This document shows, one piece after another, positions 17,640 to 27,241 of a stretch of DNA of 64,000 bases (its first letter is position 1; every line of letters begins with the position of its first letter). Position numbers and translations under genes: made by a program. Source of the DNA: Arenivirga flava (GTDB lineage: Bacteria > Actinomycetota > Actinomycetes > Actinomycetales > Microbacteriaceae); NCBI RefSeq assembly GCF_030161575.1, contig NZ_BSUL01000001.1, positions 1,302,001 to 1,366,000 on the forward strand. The letters run 5' to 3'. The notes beneath the pieces were generated by a model that was given only the letters and a program-made list of their open reading frames with translations, was not told the DNA's origin and did no database searches.

Positions 17640-18751
17640 CTGCTCGCGCCAGCTGAGATGTCTTCGTAGTATGTCTCAAGAATCGCGGTCTGTTTCGACA
17701 TGTCGAACGCATTCTCCACAAAGGCGCGGCCCTGGCGGCCCAGGTCTGAGGCAAGGTTGTGGTTCTCGAACAACATCATGATGTTGGCCGCAAGCCGAGC
17801 CACGTCGCCTTCCGGGCTTAACAACCCAGTACGACCATCTAAAACTGCCTCTGGGATACCAGAATGGAGCGTTGCAACGACTGGTAAGGCAGCGGCCGCC
17901 GCCTCGACAACTACAGTGGGAAGCCCCTCACAATCTCCATCCGACGCCTGTTTTGACGGGGCCACGAGCATGCGCGATGCAGCAAGATGATGCGCTACCT
18001 CAGCTGGCGAGAGGGCACCAAGCAGAATGATGTTTGCGCGCGACGCAGCAGCCTTCTTTGCGACCTCATCTTTCATGGGGCCGTCGCCGATCAGAGCCAC
18101 ACGCAAAGGGGCCCGTTCGGCTAAGAGCTCGACAGCCTCCAGAAGTTCGATCAGCCCTTTCTTCTCCACGAAGCGGCCTACGAAGATCACGTCCCAGACT
18201 ATGTTGCGCGCCGCAACGGATGCGCGCAGCGGCACTCCGATGTGATGCACCACCACTCGGTCCGGGGTAGCGCCAAGGCCTATAGCTCGCTGTTTGATGT
18301 GCTCGGAGACAGCGATTACCAGAGCTGCGCGCGCTAGAGTTCGACGTGCGCGGCTTCGAGCAAGAGCACCTCGTAAACCCGTTTGCCCGGGCCAGGCAGT
18401 AGCGTCATGGCCGTGCAGAGTGACGACCAACGGTATTCCTAGATCTTCTGCCGCCCGGGACACCCGCCAAGCATTCGGAAGAAAATGCGCATGGATGACA
18501 TCGGGTCGCCAGCTGCGAAGAACGCCTTTGACCCTGCGAGAACGACCAGTTCTCACGAATGCGGCCCGCAAGAGCCTCTCATACACGCTTTCGCCGAACA
18601 CGGTCACGTCCTCGGGGCGGGAGAGATCGGTGGGCGAAAACCTGATGCCCATGAGCACCGGACTCACATTGCGAAGAAAGTCAAATTGGTTCCGAATGAA
18701 GGTCTCAGAATATGGCAGGACCGAGTCAGTCCAGATAAGAACTCGTCGCAT
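17636..18751 (-). CDS. Family 4 glycosyltransferase
   Basis: About 371 aa from the ATG at 18749-18751, preceded by GGGGTGG; an ATG five codons earlier lacks a ribosome site. GT-B fold: the N-terminal domain carries HAHFLPNAWR and LHGHDATAWPG. The donor-binding domain carries FVGRFVEKKGLIELLEAV and the EGLPTVVVEAAAAALPVV motif of retaining GT4 enzymes. Part of the exopolysaccharide repeat-unit assembly line; linkage not predictable. Coupled by ATGA to the following GT2 gene. Confidence 0.87.
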   Translation of the reverse strand: MRRVLIWTDSVLPYSETFIRNQFDFLRNVSPVLMGIRFSPTDLSRPEDVTVFGESVYERLLRAAFVRTGRSRRVKGVLRSWRPDVIHAHFLPNAWRVSRAAEDLGIPLVVTLHGHDATAWPGQTGLRGALARSRARRTLARAALVIAVSEHIKQRAIGLGATPDRVVVHHIGVPLRASVAARNIVWDVIFVGRFVEKKGLIELLEAVELLAERAPLRVALIGDGPMKDEVAKKAAASRANIILLGALSPAEVAHHLAASRMLVAPSKQASDGDCEGLPTVVVEAAAAALPVVATLHSGIPEAVLDGRTGLLSPEGDVARLAANIMMLFENHNLASDLGRQGRAFVENAFDMSKQTAILETYYEDISAGASR

Positions 18752-18786
18752 CACCACCCCATCCAATAGATGAAAACCACTGCATC

Positions 18787-19962
18787 TCAGCGATCAATGC
18801 TAGCCGAACTGTCACGATCATTGAGCAGGTAATCCACCGCATCCAGCAGCGAAGGTTGTTGCTCGGACTCTATAGAAGTGAAATGGAGTGCTTGCGCTGG
18901 CTGGTCGGCAATCTCGTCCATAATGGCCCTCAATCGCGGAGCGTCACCCGCTGGAAACACTGACGCATTCAAACCAATGGATCGTGCCGCCTCTTTGAGC
19001 CCAGGCTGGTCCGATATCACGACCCGCGCTCCGGCTAGCCCGGCCTCTACGACCACTCGCCCGAATGGTTCTCTCCACTTTGATGGCACGATCACATTAC
19101 GAACTTTAGGCAAAAATTCGCTCGTCTTCACGACGCCGACGAATCTCAATCCTGGGTAGCTCGCTGAAAGCGATTCTCGCTCGTGGTCGGTCACCTCACC
19201 AGCCACGACTACCTCGTGAGGAGAATTTTGGATTGCTTCACCGATGGTCTCTAATCCCTTCTCCACCCCGACTCGTCCAATGTAAGCAAAACGAATACTC
19301 TTGTTCTCGCTGGCTTCACTGGCGAAGGAATCAACCTTCGGTGCATTGATGAACATACGACTCTCCGCGAAGACTCCGCGGCCAACGTGCTCGTCGAAAA
19401 CCGCCTCAGAAACCGCGGCAACGAGGTCCGGTTGAGTGGACCGTAGGGTTCGCAAAGTACGTAGTTTGCAACCACCGCACGTACCCACGCAGTTTTCGCC
19501 GTCTCGGTAAAGAGTGCTCTTAAGGCAGATCAGCCCATAATCGCGCATCTGATGTATAACCGGTATCCCTCGATCTCGCGCGGCTGACCAAGGTTCCGTC
19601 GTCCAACCACGGAGGTTGTTCGTAATGACGAGATCGTAAGTATCTGAGTCGAAAAGCTGTTGGACTCGGTGACGCGCGGTCCGATTAAGGAGATCCAGTC
19701 CTTGCCACAGGAGTCGAACTGGAAGCGAAAAACGCGGTCGTGGGTGCGTCCAAGGCCAGTATCGGAGAGGTGTTGCCAAGCGCACAAAACGCACACCAGT
19801 CTCGTTGAACTCATTAGCCGGTGTTCCCCGTGGTACGAGCCCAGCAATGGTGACTCGATAACCAGCTGCTGCGAGCAGCTTCGCGTCGGCAAGCATGGAA
19901 TGCTCTGCTCCGCCTGTGAAAGGCGGGGGCGCAAAGGTGTTAATGAGCAAGATACTTTTCAT
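18787..19962 (-). CDS. Family 4 glycosyltransferase with cysteine-rich insert
   Basis: 391 aa GT-B enzyme. FTGGAEHSMLADAK opens the acceptor domain. FAYIGRVGVEKGLETI and WREPFGRVVVEAGLAG mark the donor domain of GT4. CVGTCGGCKL (near 158) provides clustered cysteines like those seen in some GT4 proteins of the capsule type, possibly structural metal ligands. Its start overlaps the polymerase gene's 3' end by 23 bp. The product acts in the cytoplasm on the polyprenyl-linked repeat unit. Confidence 0.85.
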   Translation of the reverse strand: MKSILLINTFAPPPFTGGAEHSMLADAKLLAAAGYRVTIAGLVPRGTPANEFNETGVRFVRLATPLRYWPWTHPRPRFSLPVRLLWQGLDLLNRTARHRVQQLFDSDTYDLVITNNLRGWTTEPWSAARDRGIPVIHQMRDYGLICLKSTLYRDGENCVGTCGGCKLRTLRTLRSTQPDLVAAVSEAVFDEHVGRGVFAESRMFINAPKVDSFASEASENKSIRFAYIGRVGVEKGLETIGEAIQNSPHEVVVAGEVTDHERESLSASYPGLRFVGVVKTSEFLPKVRNVIVPSKWREPFGRVVVEAGLAGARVVISDQPGLKEAARSIGLNASVFPAGDAPRLRAIMDEIADQPAQALHFTSIESEQQPSLLDAVDYLLNDRDSSASIDR

Positions 19963-21268
19963 TCCGGAGTTCCTTAGCCGACGAATTCCTCGAATGTTGC
20001 ACGAATATGACCACGGCCATTAGCGCCCAAAAGATGCCCAACCTGAATCCGTTGCTTGCCATGAACTGTATCAGAGCTACAAGCAGAATGGCCCTCGCCA
20101 CAACCTGAGGCATCGCAACTCCGCGAGTGCCGACTATGAGAGAAACAATCAGGGCAACCACGAGAAGTAGTCCGACGACGCCCAAGTCGTACAAATTCGT
20201 CAAAAGTAGGTTGGTCGAACCCCGGCCGGTGTTTAGCTCGCCGCCCCCGGCGTAAATTTGACGCATCAGGGGGTCCTCTGCCAGGGGAGCCAGAGAGCCG
20301 ACTCCATGACCCAAGATCGGATGGCGTCCCCAATAGTCAAGAATAAGGTCTTGGACCCCGAGGCGAGAAGCCAAAGATCCCTGGTCCGCCGACGCCCCAT
20401 CAACACCTAGCGCCCGCACGATATCGAGACGACGTAAAGCCTCGCTCGGGAGTACCTCTAGTAAGAGGAAGAATATGGGGATGAGCACGATCGGTGCAGC
20501 GAGTACAGCTGCAATTGATTTACCTGTCGCAGCCAGAGACTCAGAAAAAAACAACTTTCTCGCAAGTCCCAGTAGCAGAACTGCAGCGACCGCAGCTAGT
20601 GCAGCGCGTGAGAATGTCAGCACCAGAACACTACCAAAAACGACCATTAAGGCGAAACTATTACTTCGCTTGCGGGCGAGAGGACTCATAAAAAATCCGA
20701 TTGAGGCTACCAGCGCGGCCCAAACCGGCTCGCTGGTTAGCCCATGTGGGCGGGGCCAAGGAACATTCTGAGAGAACCACACCCCGAGATCTGTGCCAAG
20801 AGCGGCTGCCGCCAGCACTTGAAGCAAAGCCACGGCGGAAGATGCAAAACATCCGTACAAAAGCCAACGGCAAAATTCTTCGAATGAGAACCGATCTTCT
20901 CGGTACAAGCGAAACACTGCGATCAGCCAGAGCAACAAAAATAACTGACCAAACGAGGCTTGCGCCGTGTCACTCGGGCTATACGACCAGATGATGCTCC
21001 CGACACAGAGCAATGTGTATACTGCGAGAACCTTCAACGTCAATGGCCATTTGCTGTTCTTGCCGGTGGGCCTAATGATAGCTGCAACAAGCACTACCGT
21101 CGCCGGAATCATATAAAAGCGAACGTTGATATTTCCAATAGCGACTCCCACAGAGTCCAGCGGCATCAGAATGACGCTCAACGCGACGCAAAACTTCGAC
21201 ATCCTCCATTTCAGAATAGAGTACAAATGTGAGTTTGTGTTTTTTTGCGATCCCGTTTTAGAAAGCAT
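19940..21268 (-). CDS. Wzy-type polysaccharide polymerase / O-antigen ligase family
   Basis: 442 aa with roughly 11-12 predicted membrane helices. A long external loop includes the RHPILGHGVGS segment typical of the O-antigen ligase/Wzy (Wzy_C) superfamily. With the flippase at 15133, the autokinase at 27241 and the priming transferase at 24171, this completes a Wzx/Wzy-dependent pathway; ligase and polymerase roles cannot be separated by sequence alone. It overlaps the next gene by 23 bp and the preceding gene by 11 bp. Confidence 0.82.
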   Translation of the reverse strand: MLSKTGSQKNTNSHLYSILKWRMSKFCVALSVILMPLDSVGVAIGNINVRFYMIPATVVLVAAIIRPTGKNSKWPLTLKVLAVYTLLCVGSIIWSYSPSDTAQASFGQLFLLLWLIAVFRLYREDRFSFEEFCRWLLYGCFASSAVALLQVLAAAALGTDLGVWFSQNVPWPRPHGLTSEPVWAALVASIGFFMSPLARKRSNSFALMVVFGSVLVLTFSRAALAAVAAVLLLGLARKLFFSESLAATGKSIAAVLAAPIVLIPIFFLLLEVLPSEALRRLDIVRALGVDGASADQGSLASRLGVQDLILDYWGRHPILGHGVGSLAPLAEDPLMRQIYAGGGELNTGRGSTNLLLTNLYDLGVVGLLLVVALIVSLIVGTRGVAMPQVVARAILLVALIQFMASNGFRLGIFWALMAVVIFVQHSRNSSAKELRNEKYLAH

Positions 21269-22211
21269 TTTTCAGCACCACCGCAAGCTGGGAACGCATT
21301 CGCTCCACTGTGAAAGGGTTGTGTGGAAGCGGGCGGTCGGATGCCGAGGCAGCAGTAGTGAAAGCATGCGACATCGCCTCGATCGATGTTGGGTCAAAAT
21401 ACTGCTGCGCGAGTCCGGACGTCGCTTCGCGAAACGCTGGAATATCCGAGCAGTAAACTGGAGTCCCAAGCGCTGTGGCCTCGCCCACTGGGAGTCCGAA
21501 ACCTTCGTAGAATGACGCGGCAAAAAATGCCTGGGCACCCTGGTAGAGCGCAGTGAGAACTTCGTCGGAAACCGGTCCGGTGAATCGAATCCCGTCCGGT
21601 ACGGTTCCCCATGCCTGCCTCCCAACCAGCACCAGGTCAAAATCCCTCTGCAGAGAAGATCTTTGAAAGGCTCGCCACAATCCGGACAAGTTCTTTCGAG
21701 GCTCCACCGAACCCACAGCGAGGAAGTACGGCTTTACTTTTCTCTTGGCCGCCGACCGGAATGGCACCGGTGCGACGACATTACTAACTACGTCCACTTC
21801 TCTGTTGAAGTAGTCGCGCATCTCGATGGCCATTGCCTCGGACACTGTCACAAGTCTGGTAGCACGGTGCGCCCACATGTTTGCAAGCGGCCGATAATAG
21901 TACCGTCCGGCGGCGCTTGCCATCTCAGGATACTTCCACCAGGTCAGGTCATGCACGATGAAAACGGTCCCGCCGCTTGCCTGCATGTAACCAGGTGGAT
22001 AAGTGGGGAAAAGCGATACATGAGCCCGTCGACTTCGGGTCGGCAAAACAACCTGGTCACTAAAAATACGCTTGGCGAGAGACGAACCGCCTGCTTTATA
22101 AACGAGAGTTTCAGGAAATGGGTCGACGGCTTGCAGCAAAAACCTAGTATATCGCTCCCAACCAGTGGTCCGCTGCGCGAATGCAGATCTACCATCAATT
22201 AAAAGCGTCAC
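21258..22211 (-). CDS. Family 4 glycosyltransferase
   Basis: 317 aa from the GTG at 22209-22211, which overlaps the preceding stop (GTGA) and has GAGG 8 bp upstream. The frame stays open for 44 codons further, but that part lies entirely over the neighbouring gene. LAVGSVEPRKNLSGL and FAASFYEGFGLPVGEATALG are donor-domain signatures of GT4 mannosyl- or rhamnosyltransferase-like enzymes. Cytoplasmic repeat-unit assembly is the expected role. Confidence 0.85.
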   Translation of the reverse strand: MTLLIDGRSAFAQRTTGWERYTRFLLQAVDPFPETLVYKAGGSSLAKRIFSDQVVLPTRSRRAHVSLFPTYPPGYMQASGGTVFIVHDLTWWKYPEMASAAGRYYYRPLANMWAHRATRLVTVSEAMAIEMRDYFNREVDVVSNVVAPVPFRSAAKRKVKPYFLAVGSVEPRKNLSGLWRAFQRSSLQRDFDLVLVGRQAWGTVPDGIRFTGPVSDEVLTALYQGAQAFFAASFYEGFGLPVGEATALGTPVYCSDIPAFREATSGLAQQYFDPTSIEAMSHAFTTAASASDRPLPHNPFTVERMRSQLAVVLKNAF

Positions 22212-23026
22212 TGAGCGGACCTCGTAAACCTTGCGCGAGTGTGCCGTAGCGTGCTGAGGGCCATCTGCGCGACAAAGTACGGACCGGCTTTTAGGTACCG
22301 CGAAACCATGGTGCCTGGTCTCATGACGATACGGTGCAGCCATTCTAGGCCTAGACGTTGCAACATCTTGGGAGCCCTTTTCTGTGTTCCGGCCAAAAAC
22401 TCGATAGAGGCCCCTGCGCAGATGATGACGCCGGTTGAGAGCATTCGATGGAGTTCGATCGCAACTTGCTCTTGCTTCGGAACTCCGATACCCAGGATCA
22501 CTGCTTCTGGCTCGAACTCACAGATACGAGACAAAATTTTCGATCGTGCGCCAGGCGATTGCAACTCCGCCGCCGGAGCCGGCTCACTTAGAAAAGTAGA
22601 TTCGTTTGAGTTTCCTTTGGAGTACTTGGCGGCCACGATCGCAGCGGAGTCCGCCACACCGCCCACGAGCGCAATGCGCCTGCCAGACTCCACTAAACCT
22701 GCGACCAAATCTGCTCCTGTAACCCTCGAACTGCGCACTAGTCCCGGAGCAAAGCTACGCGCAGCAGCAGCCACTGGCCATCCATCAGGGGTACGTAGGC
22801 TCGCCAGCTGGTTTACCTCCGCGAGAATTGGGTATCGTCGCGCCTGTTCGATTTGGACGATGTTGGGAGTGACGACTATATGTGGCTGCGATTTGTCGTC
22901 CATGAGTGCATCAAGTTCCCTTGCAGCAGTTGCTGCATCAAGAGCATCCACGTGGAGATGTCCAATCTTAAAGCAAGCGAGGACCTGGCCGGACAAGCCG
23001 GTTCTCTGTCGCTGGTCACTGATCAT
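22208..23026 (-). CDS. WecG/TagA/CpsF family glycosyltransferase
   Basis: 272 aa, about normal for the family (GT26). Signatures: VTPNIVQIEQAR, LRTPDGWPV, the GIGVPKQEQ motif (near 178-186) and GLEWLHR near the C terminus. Family members (TagA, WecG) add N-acetylmannosamine or related sugars as an early step on undecaprenyl-PP-linked GlcNAc. It likely performs the second sugar addition here. Start and stop are coupled to both neighbours (TGATG and GTGA). Confidence 0.92.
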   Translation of the reverse strand: MISDQRQRTGLSGQVLACFKIGHLHVDALDAATAARELDALMDDKSQPHIVVTPNIVQIEQARRYPILAEVNQLASLRTPDGWPVAAAARSFAPGLVRSSRVTGADLVAGLVESGRRIALVGGVADSAAIVAAKYSKGNSNESTFLSEPAPAAELQSPGARSKILSRICEFEPEAVILGIGVPKQEQVAIELHRMLSTGVIICAGASIEFLAGTQKRAPKMLQRLGLEWLHRIVMRPGTMVSRYLKAGPYFVAQMALSTLRHTRARFTRSAQ

Positions 23027-24171
23027 CAGTTCATCTTCTTCGAGCTGGGCAAGTCATCGTCACCGTCGGTATCAGGTCGCTGGCGCACAAACTGCTCGAC
23101 TATCGGATTCAGTTGAGAATCGCCAAGCAACCAGGATGTGATCTCGCGGTAACGCATAATGTAATCTGCGGCTGTAAGGCCTCTTGCGCCTAAGTCGGAC
23201 GGAACGGTGGGGCGATCCAGGGCGCGCTCGATCGCCGCAGCGAGGCTCGGAGCCGCACCAACCTCATAGAAGATGCGCGCGTCTTCGCTGATGTACTCCT
23301 TTAGGCCCCCCGTGTCTGCGGTTACCAAAGGCGTGCCGAAATGCTGCGCTTCAATTGCCACAGTGGCCCCCGAAGCATGTGCGTTCGGCCTTAGAGGCAC
23401 GACTACCGCTCCTGAGGTTCGGTAAGCATTCGAAATCGATTCGACTCGGTTTAGTCTCTTCACCCGTAGATTACTCGGCGCGGAGCTGGGAAGCTTGACA
23501 CGTCTTGGGTCGCAACCGATTAGAAACTCGACGTCAGGAAGCAAAGTTGCGGCCTCAATCAGCACATTCCAGTCTCGCTGCTTATCGTTCCCCGGAGCGA
23601 ATACTGATCGTCGACGCGGAGCGTATGGAAGCTGTGGCTCTTCGTCGACGGCTGGCCCAAATGGAATCCTCAGAACTCGGCGAGCGGCTGATAACTCCTG
23701 CGCTTTCGATTGGTTCACATCCGAATGGACGAGTTCCACGGAGAACCGTCTGATCAGCAGCAAGAGGGCGAATCGTGATACCGGGTTGCGGAGACGCCCG
23801 TTGTCATAAAGCCAAATAGTCTGCGCGACGAGGACAGTTCGCAACCGAAGTAGTTGTAGTATCAGACTTACTGCGAGGGCCTCCCGCTCGGTATGCGTCC
23901 AGATCGCGTCTGCCTGGAAGTGACGTCGATTCCTCCAGGCATGCACGAGATCGAAACCTAAACCGAAAAGAATAATTCTTCTAATAAATTTGCCGAGACG
24001 CGTTTCTTTATGATCCACGCTGAAGCCGACCTTCAGGTTTGCGGCCGTCCGGGCTGTGCCATAACTGTAAGGCGTCTCTCCCCAGACCTCGCCGCGAGCG
24101 TAACGCTCTCGCCAACTTGCTTCGGAGCGACCGTAATCTAGATGCACGAAGATCACTCGTTCACGACGCAC
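23026..24171 (-). CDS. GT4-like glycosyltransferase
   Basis: 381 aa from the GTG at 24169-24171, which overlaps the preceding stop by one base and has AGGAG 7 bp upstream. GT-B architecture: SVFAPGNDKQRDWNVLIEAA in the donor domain, then RTSGAVVVPLRPNAHASG and AIEAQHFGTPLVTADTGG. It lacks a clean E-x7-E motif but keeps the overall GT4 layout. Member of the exopolysaccharide operon; specificity unknown. Confidence 0.78.
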   Translation of the reverse strand: MRRERVIFVHLDYGRSEASWRERYARGEVWGETPYSYGTARTAANLKVGFSVDHKETRLGKFIRRIILFGLGFDLVHAWRNRRHFQADAIWTHTEREALAVSLILQLLRLRTVLVAQTIWLYDNGRLRNPVSRFALLLLIRRFSVELVHSDVNQSKAQELSAARRVLRIPFGPAVDEEPQLPYAPRRRSVFAPGNDKQRDWNVLIEAATLLPDVEFLIGCDPRRVKLPSSAPSNLRVKRLNRVESISNAYRTSGAVVVPLRPNAHASGATVAIEAQHFGTPLVTADTGGLKEYISEDARIFYEVGAAPSLAAAIERALDRPTVPSDLGARGLTAADYIMRYREITSWLLGDSQLNPIVEQFVRQRPDTDGDDDLPSSKKMN

Positions 24172-25640
24172 TAGTACGCTCCTGATCCTCGAGCCACAGC
24201 CCGCGCGGTTCGCCCCAGGATCACAAGATCTCCGGTCAGCGACCAATTCTCAACATAGAAAAGATCTAGTCGAACCGAATCCTCCCAAGAGAGATCGGAG
24301 CGGCCACTCACCTGCCAAAGACCTGTGATGCCGGGAGTAACCAGGAAACGACGATGCACGTGCCGGTCGTAAAGGGATACCTCACGCGCAAGCGGCGGTC
24401 GCGGCCCCACTAATGACATGGAACCGCCGAGAACGTTCAGTAGCTGTGGTAGCTCGTCGAGGCTGTAGCGACGCAATACCCTGCCTACATTCGTCACTCG
24501 AGGATCCTCCCTCATTTTGAACAGCACCCCTCCGTTGTCGAGGCGATCACCGTTCTGTTCGAGATTCGCCATGAGCTGCTCGGCGTCCTCGCGCATGGAT
24601 CGAAACTTCAGCATGTGGAACGTTTGCGCGTTGAGGCCAACACGTTCCTGGCGAAAGAGCACCCCGCCTGGTGACGTTGTTTTCACTATCACAGCGATGA
24701 TTAGCATCGGGACCGCAAGGATGGCCAACATGCACGACGTCGCCACCACGTCGAACGCACGTTTCGTGTAACGCTTCATGCCGTCGTAGCGCGGTGTCTC
24801 GACGTGGATCAGCGGCAGACCCGCGACCGGCCGGGTGTGGATGCGCGGGCCACCGATATCCGTCAGATTCGGGGCGACAACGAATTGGTAGCGGCCGCTT
24901 TCCAACTGCCAGCTGAGCTCACGGACGCGTTGCGGGGGCAAGTCGTCGCTGCCGCAGACCACCACGGTGTCGGCGCCCAGCGTCTCGAGCGCGCGGGGCA
25001 CGTCGTCGACACCACCGATGATTTTCACGCCGCCGACAGCGGCGTAGGTGCCAGAGGCCTCGCCCGGGACGCAGGCCGCGATGACGCGATAACCGGCCCA
25101 CGGTTGGCGAGCGAGCTCACGCGCGAAGTGCTGTACCGACTCGCGGCTGCCCACAAGGATGACCCTGCTCGAGTAACGGCCCTTCTCGCGCTCGACGCGC
25201 AGCCACTGCCGCCAGAGCCAGCGGGAGGCGAGCAACGCTGCGATGCCGATGGGGAACGCAAGGAGCACGTAACCACGGGCGACGTCGAGCTTGAGGAAGT
25301 AGAAGATCGATGCGGTGATCAGCAGCAGCCGCAGGCCCCAGTCGATGAGGATGCGGTACTCCGTCGTGCCGATACCGATGACCCGTGGGCCGCGGCTGCC
25401 GGTGACGCTGATGACGAGCATCCAGAGGGCGATGATGCCTGCGGAGATGAACGAGTACCCGAGGCCCGGGTCGCCGGCGAGGTTGGTAAAGGTGGCTGCG
25501 GCCTCATCGGTGCCCAGCCAGACGAGCTGCACCCCGATGACCGCCCACACGACGACGAGGAAGTCCGTGACGATCAGTCGACGCGCGTAGCGGCGCTGCC
25601 AGTCGTCCCGGGCGAGGCCGCTCGCCACCGAGGCGCTCAC
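24171..25640 (-). CDS. Polyprenyl glycosylphosphotransferase (WbaP/CpsE-type priming sugar transferase)
   Basis: 489 aa. Five N-terminal membrane segments (about 20-125), a CoA-binding-like Rossmann domain (about 135-270), then the catalytic bacterial sugar transferase domain with KRAFDVVATS, RSMREDAEQL, DELPQLLNVL, GPRPPL and GLWQVSGRSDL. It transfers a sugar-1-phosphate from UDP-sugar to undecaprenyl phosphate, starting the repeat unit. GTG start coupled to the preceding gene (GTGA at 25637-25640). The DNA changes from high to clearly lower GC within this gene, near 24.8 kb, which suggests a recombination boundary. Confidence 0.93.
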   Translation of the reverse strand: MSASVASGLARDDWQRRYARRLIVTDFLVVVWAVIGVQLVWLGTDEAAATFTNLAGDPGLGYSFISAGIIALWMLVISVTGSRGPRVIGIGTTEYRILIDWGLRLLLITASIFYFLKLDVARGYVLLAFPIGIAALLASRWLWRQWLRVEREKGRYSSRVILVGSRESVQHFARELARQPWAGYRVIAACVPGEASGTYAAVGGVKIIGGVDDVPRALETLGADTVVVCGSDDLPPQRVRELSWQLESGRYQFVVAPNLTDIGGPRIHTRPVAGLPLIHVETPRYDGMKRYTKRAFDVVATSCMLAILAVPMLIIAVIVKTTSPGGVLFRQERVGLNAQTFHMLKFRSMREDAEQLMANLEQNGDRLDNGGVLFKMREDPRVTNVGRVLRRYSLDELPQLLNVLGGSMSLVGPRPPLAREVSLYDRHVHRRFLVTPGITGLWQVSGRSDLSWEDSVRLDLFYVENWSLTGDLVILGRTARAVARGSGAY

Positions 25641-26592
25641 GGCAGCACCGTCTCGAGCGGGGCCACGCTGTACTGCGTGCCAGACCAGAGCGAGACCGCA
25701 TCGGAGCTGGAAGCGAGTGCGGTCGAGGTGGGGTCGACGGCACCGGTGAGGCAGGAGCGCGCCTCGGAGGGCGTGCCGCCCGAGGTCAGCGCGTCGGCGC
25801 TCAGCGAGACGAGGGCGATGCCGTCGCAGCCCTCGAGCCGCTGTACGGCGAGGGCGTAGCCCGTATCCGCCTCTGCGATGGCGAGGGCGCCCGGCACGGT
25901 GGCCTGCGTCCATCCGGCACCATCGATCGACTCGTGCACGGTGCCGTCGGCGCAGAGCACGGCCAGAGCGTCGCCGCGCTCGGCGACGTCGACCGGGGTA
26001 TCGCACGGGGCGGTCACGCCGCTCGGGGTGATGAGCGCGCCGTTGGGGGCGATGAAGGCTGCCTCGCCGAGGGCGTCGGGCGAGAGGTTCCAGAAGTCGC
26101 CCGAGGTGAAGGTGCGGATGCCCGTCCACTCGCAGTCGCCGCCGGCGGACACCGCCGCCTGCGCGTAGCTCTCGTCCTGCGCCCAGAGCCAGAGCACCTC
26201 GCGGCCCTCGGTGGTGACCGGCTGCGTCGGCGTCCAGGTGGCGCCGCCGTCCGAGGTGACCTCGATGACGGCCTGGGTATCGCAGGTGCCGCGCTCGGCC
26301 CGCCAGGCCACCTGCTCGTCGACGACCGTCAGGGCGCGCAGCACCGGCGTGGCCGGCGGGATCGGCTCGGGGGTCTCGGAAGGTTCGGGGCTCGCCTCAG
26401 CCGTGAAGGATGCAGCGGGCCGCGCCGTCGCATCGCCCTCATCCGCTCCCCACCGAACGCGCCGAGCGCGAGGACGATGAGCACGACGTCGGCGACCGCG
26501 AAGATGCCCAGGCCGACGAGGGCCAGGGTGCGCTTGCCGCCGAGGCGCTCGGGCAGTCGATTCCGCCGGGGGTGGGTGGATCGACGGGCCAT
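25637..26592 (-). CDS. Membrane-anchored Asp-box (Ycf48-like) beta-propeller protein, with apparent frameshift
   Basis: The N-terminal frame starts at 26592 (MARRSTHPRR) with one membrane helix near 25-47. One base missing in the G run at 26448-26451 (Cs on the plus strand) separates it from the long frame that ends at 25637. Corrected length is about 318 aa. A Pro/Thr/Glu linker follows the helix. The outer domain has Asp-box-like hairpins (SDGGATWTP, SIDGAGWTQ) as in sialidase/BNR and Ycf48-type propellers, plus several cysteines. It lies inside the exopolysaccharide operon between phosphatase and priming transferase. Role unknown: assembly or surface retention are possibilities. Confidence 0.65.
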
Positions 26593-26593
26593 G

Positions 26594-27241
26594 TCAGCGC
26601 ACCTGACCGGCGATGCGCACGACGGCGTTCAGGATGCGGTCGACGCCGGCGGAGACCTGCGCGGCCGACTCGTCGTAGACCTGCTGCGAGCGGCGGTACG
26701 GGTCGACGATGTCTTTCGGCTCCGCATCCTCGGCGGGCAGGAAGCCGCGGCGGCCAGCCGCCATGCGCACGAGGGCGCGCAGGCGGGTGGTCAGCGGGTG
26801 CTGCGGCAGCGCCTCGTCGAGCAGCGGCTCGGGCAGGTTGTTCGAGAGGTCGTCGAGCAGCGCGCCGAACTCGGTGAACATGAAGCCGTAGCGCGAGGCC
26901 CGCGGCGCCAGCTGCACGGCGCCGCTGCGGTGCTCGGCGGCCATGGCCAGCACGAGGTCGCTCTCGCGCACGAGCTCGGCCGTGATGTCCTGGCCGCGGT
27001 GCGCGTCCGGGCTGCCGCCGTAGTGCCGGGAGAGCGCGGCCGCCTCCTCGGGCATCGGGGCGCCGACCAGCGCGCCGGTGCCGGCGCTGCGGATCTCGAA
27101 CACACCCTGCAGTTCGACCGGGATGCGGGCGCGCAGCAGCTGCTCGCCCTGCGCCGAGCGGCAGATGTTGCCGGTGCAGACGACGAGGATGCGGAACGGG
27201 TCCGGCACGATCGGCGCTGCAGCCGAGCCCGCGATGCTCAT
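26594..27241 (-). CDS. Low-molecular-weight protein tyrosine phosphatase (Wzb-type)
   Basis: 215 aa. P-loop CTGNICRS at 22-29 gives the nucleophile Cys22 and Arg28. The DIVDPYRRS region near the C terminus supplies the general-acid Asp. It is longer than typical 150-aa enzymes because of an insertion in the middle. Its start overlaps the tyrosine kinase stop (TGATG at 27241), so it is the expected partner that dephosphorylates the kinase's C-terminal tyrosines and thereby cycles polymer export. Confidence 0.9.
   Translation of the reverse strand: MSIAGSAAAPIVPDPFRILVVCTGNICRSAQGEQLLRARIPVELQGVFEIRSAGTGALVGAPMPEEAAALSRHYGGSPDAHRGQDITAELVRESDLVLAMAAEHRSGAVQLAPRASRYGFMFTEFGALLDDLSNNLPEPLLDEALPQHPLTTRLRALVRMAAGRRGFLPAEDAEPKDIVDPYRRSQQVYDESAAQVSAGVDRILNAVVRIAGQVR

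Noticed and set aside
21258..22343. Longer 361-aa form of the GT4 protein
   Set aside because: The extra 44 residues lie wholly over the WecG-like gene in another frame and resemble no GT; the coupled GTG at 22209-22211 with GAGG is preferred.
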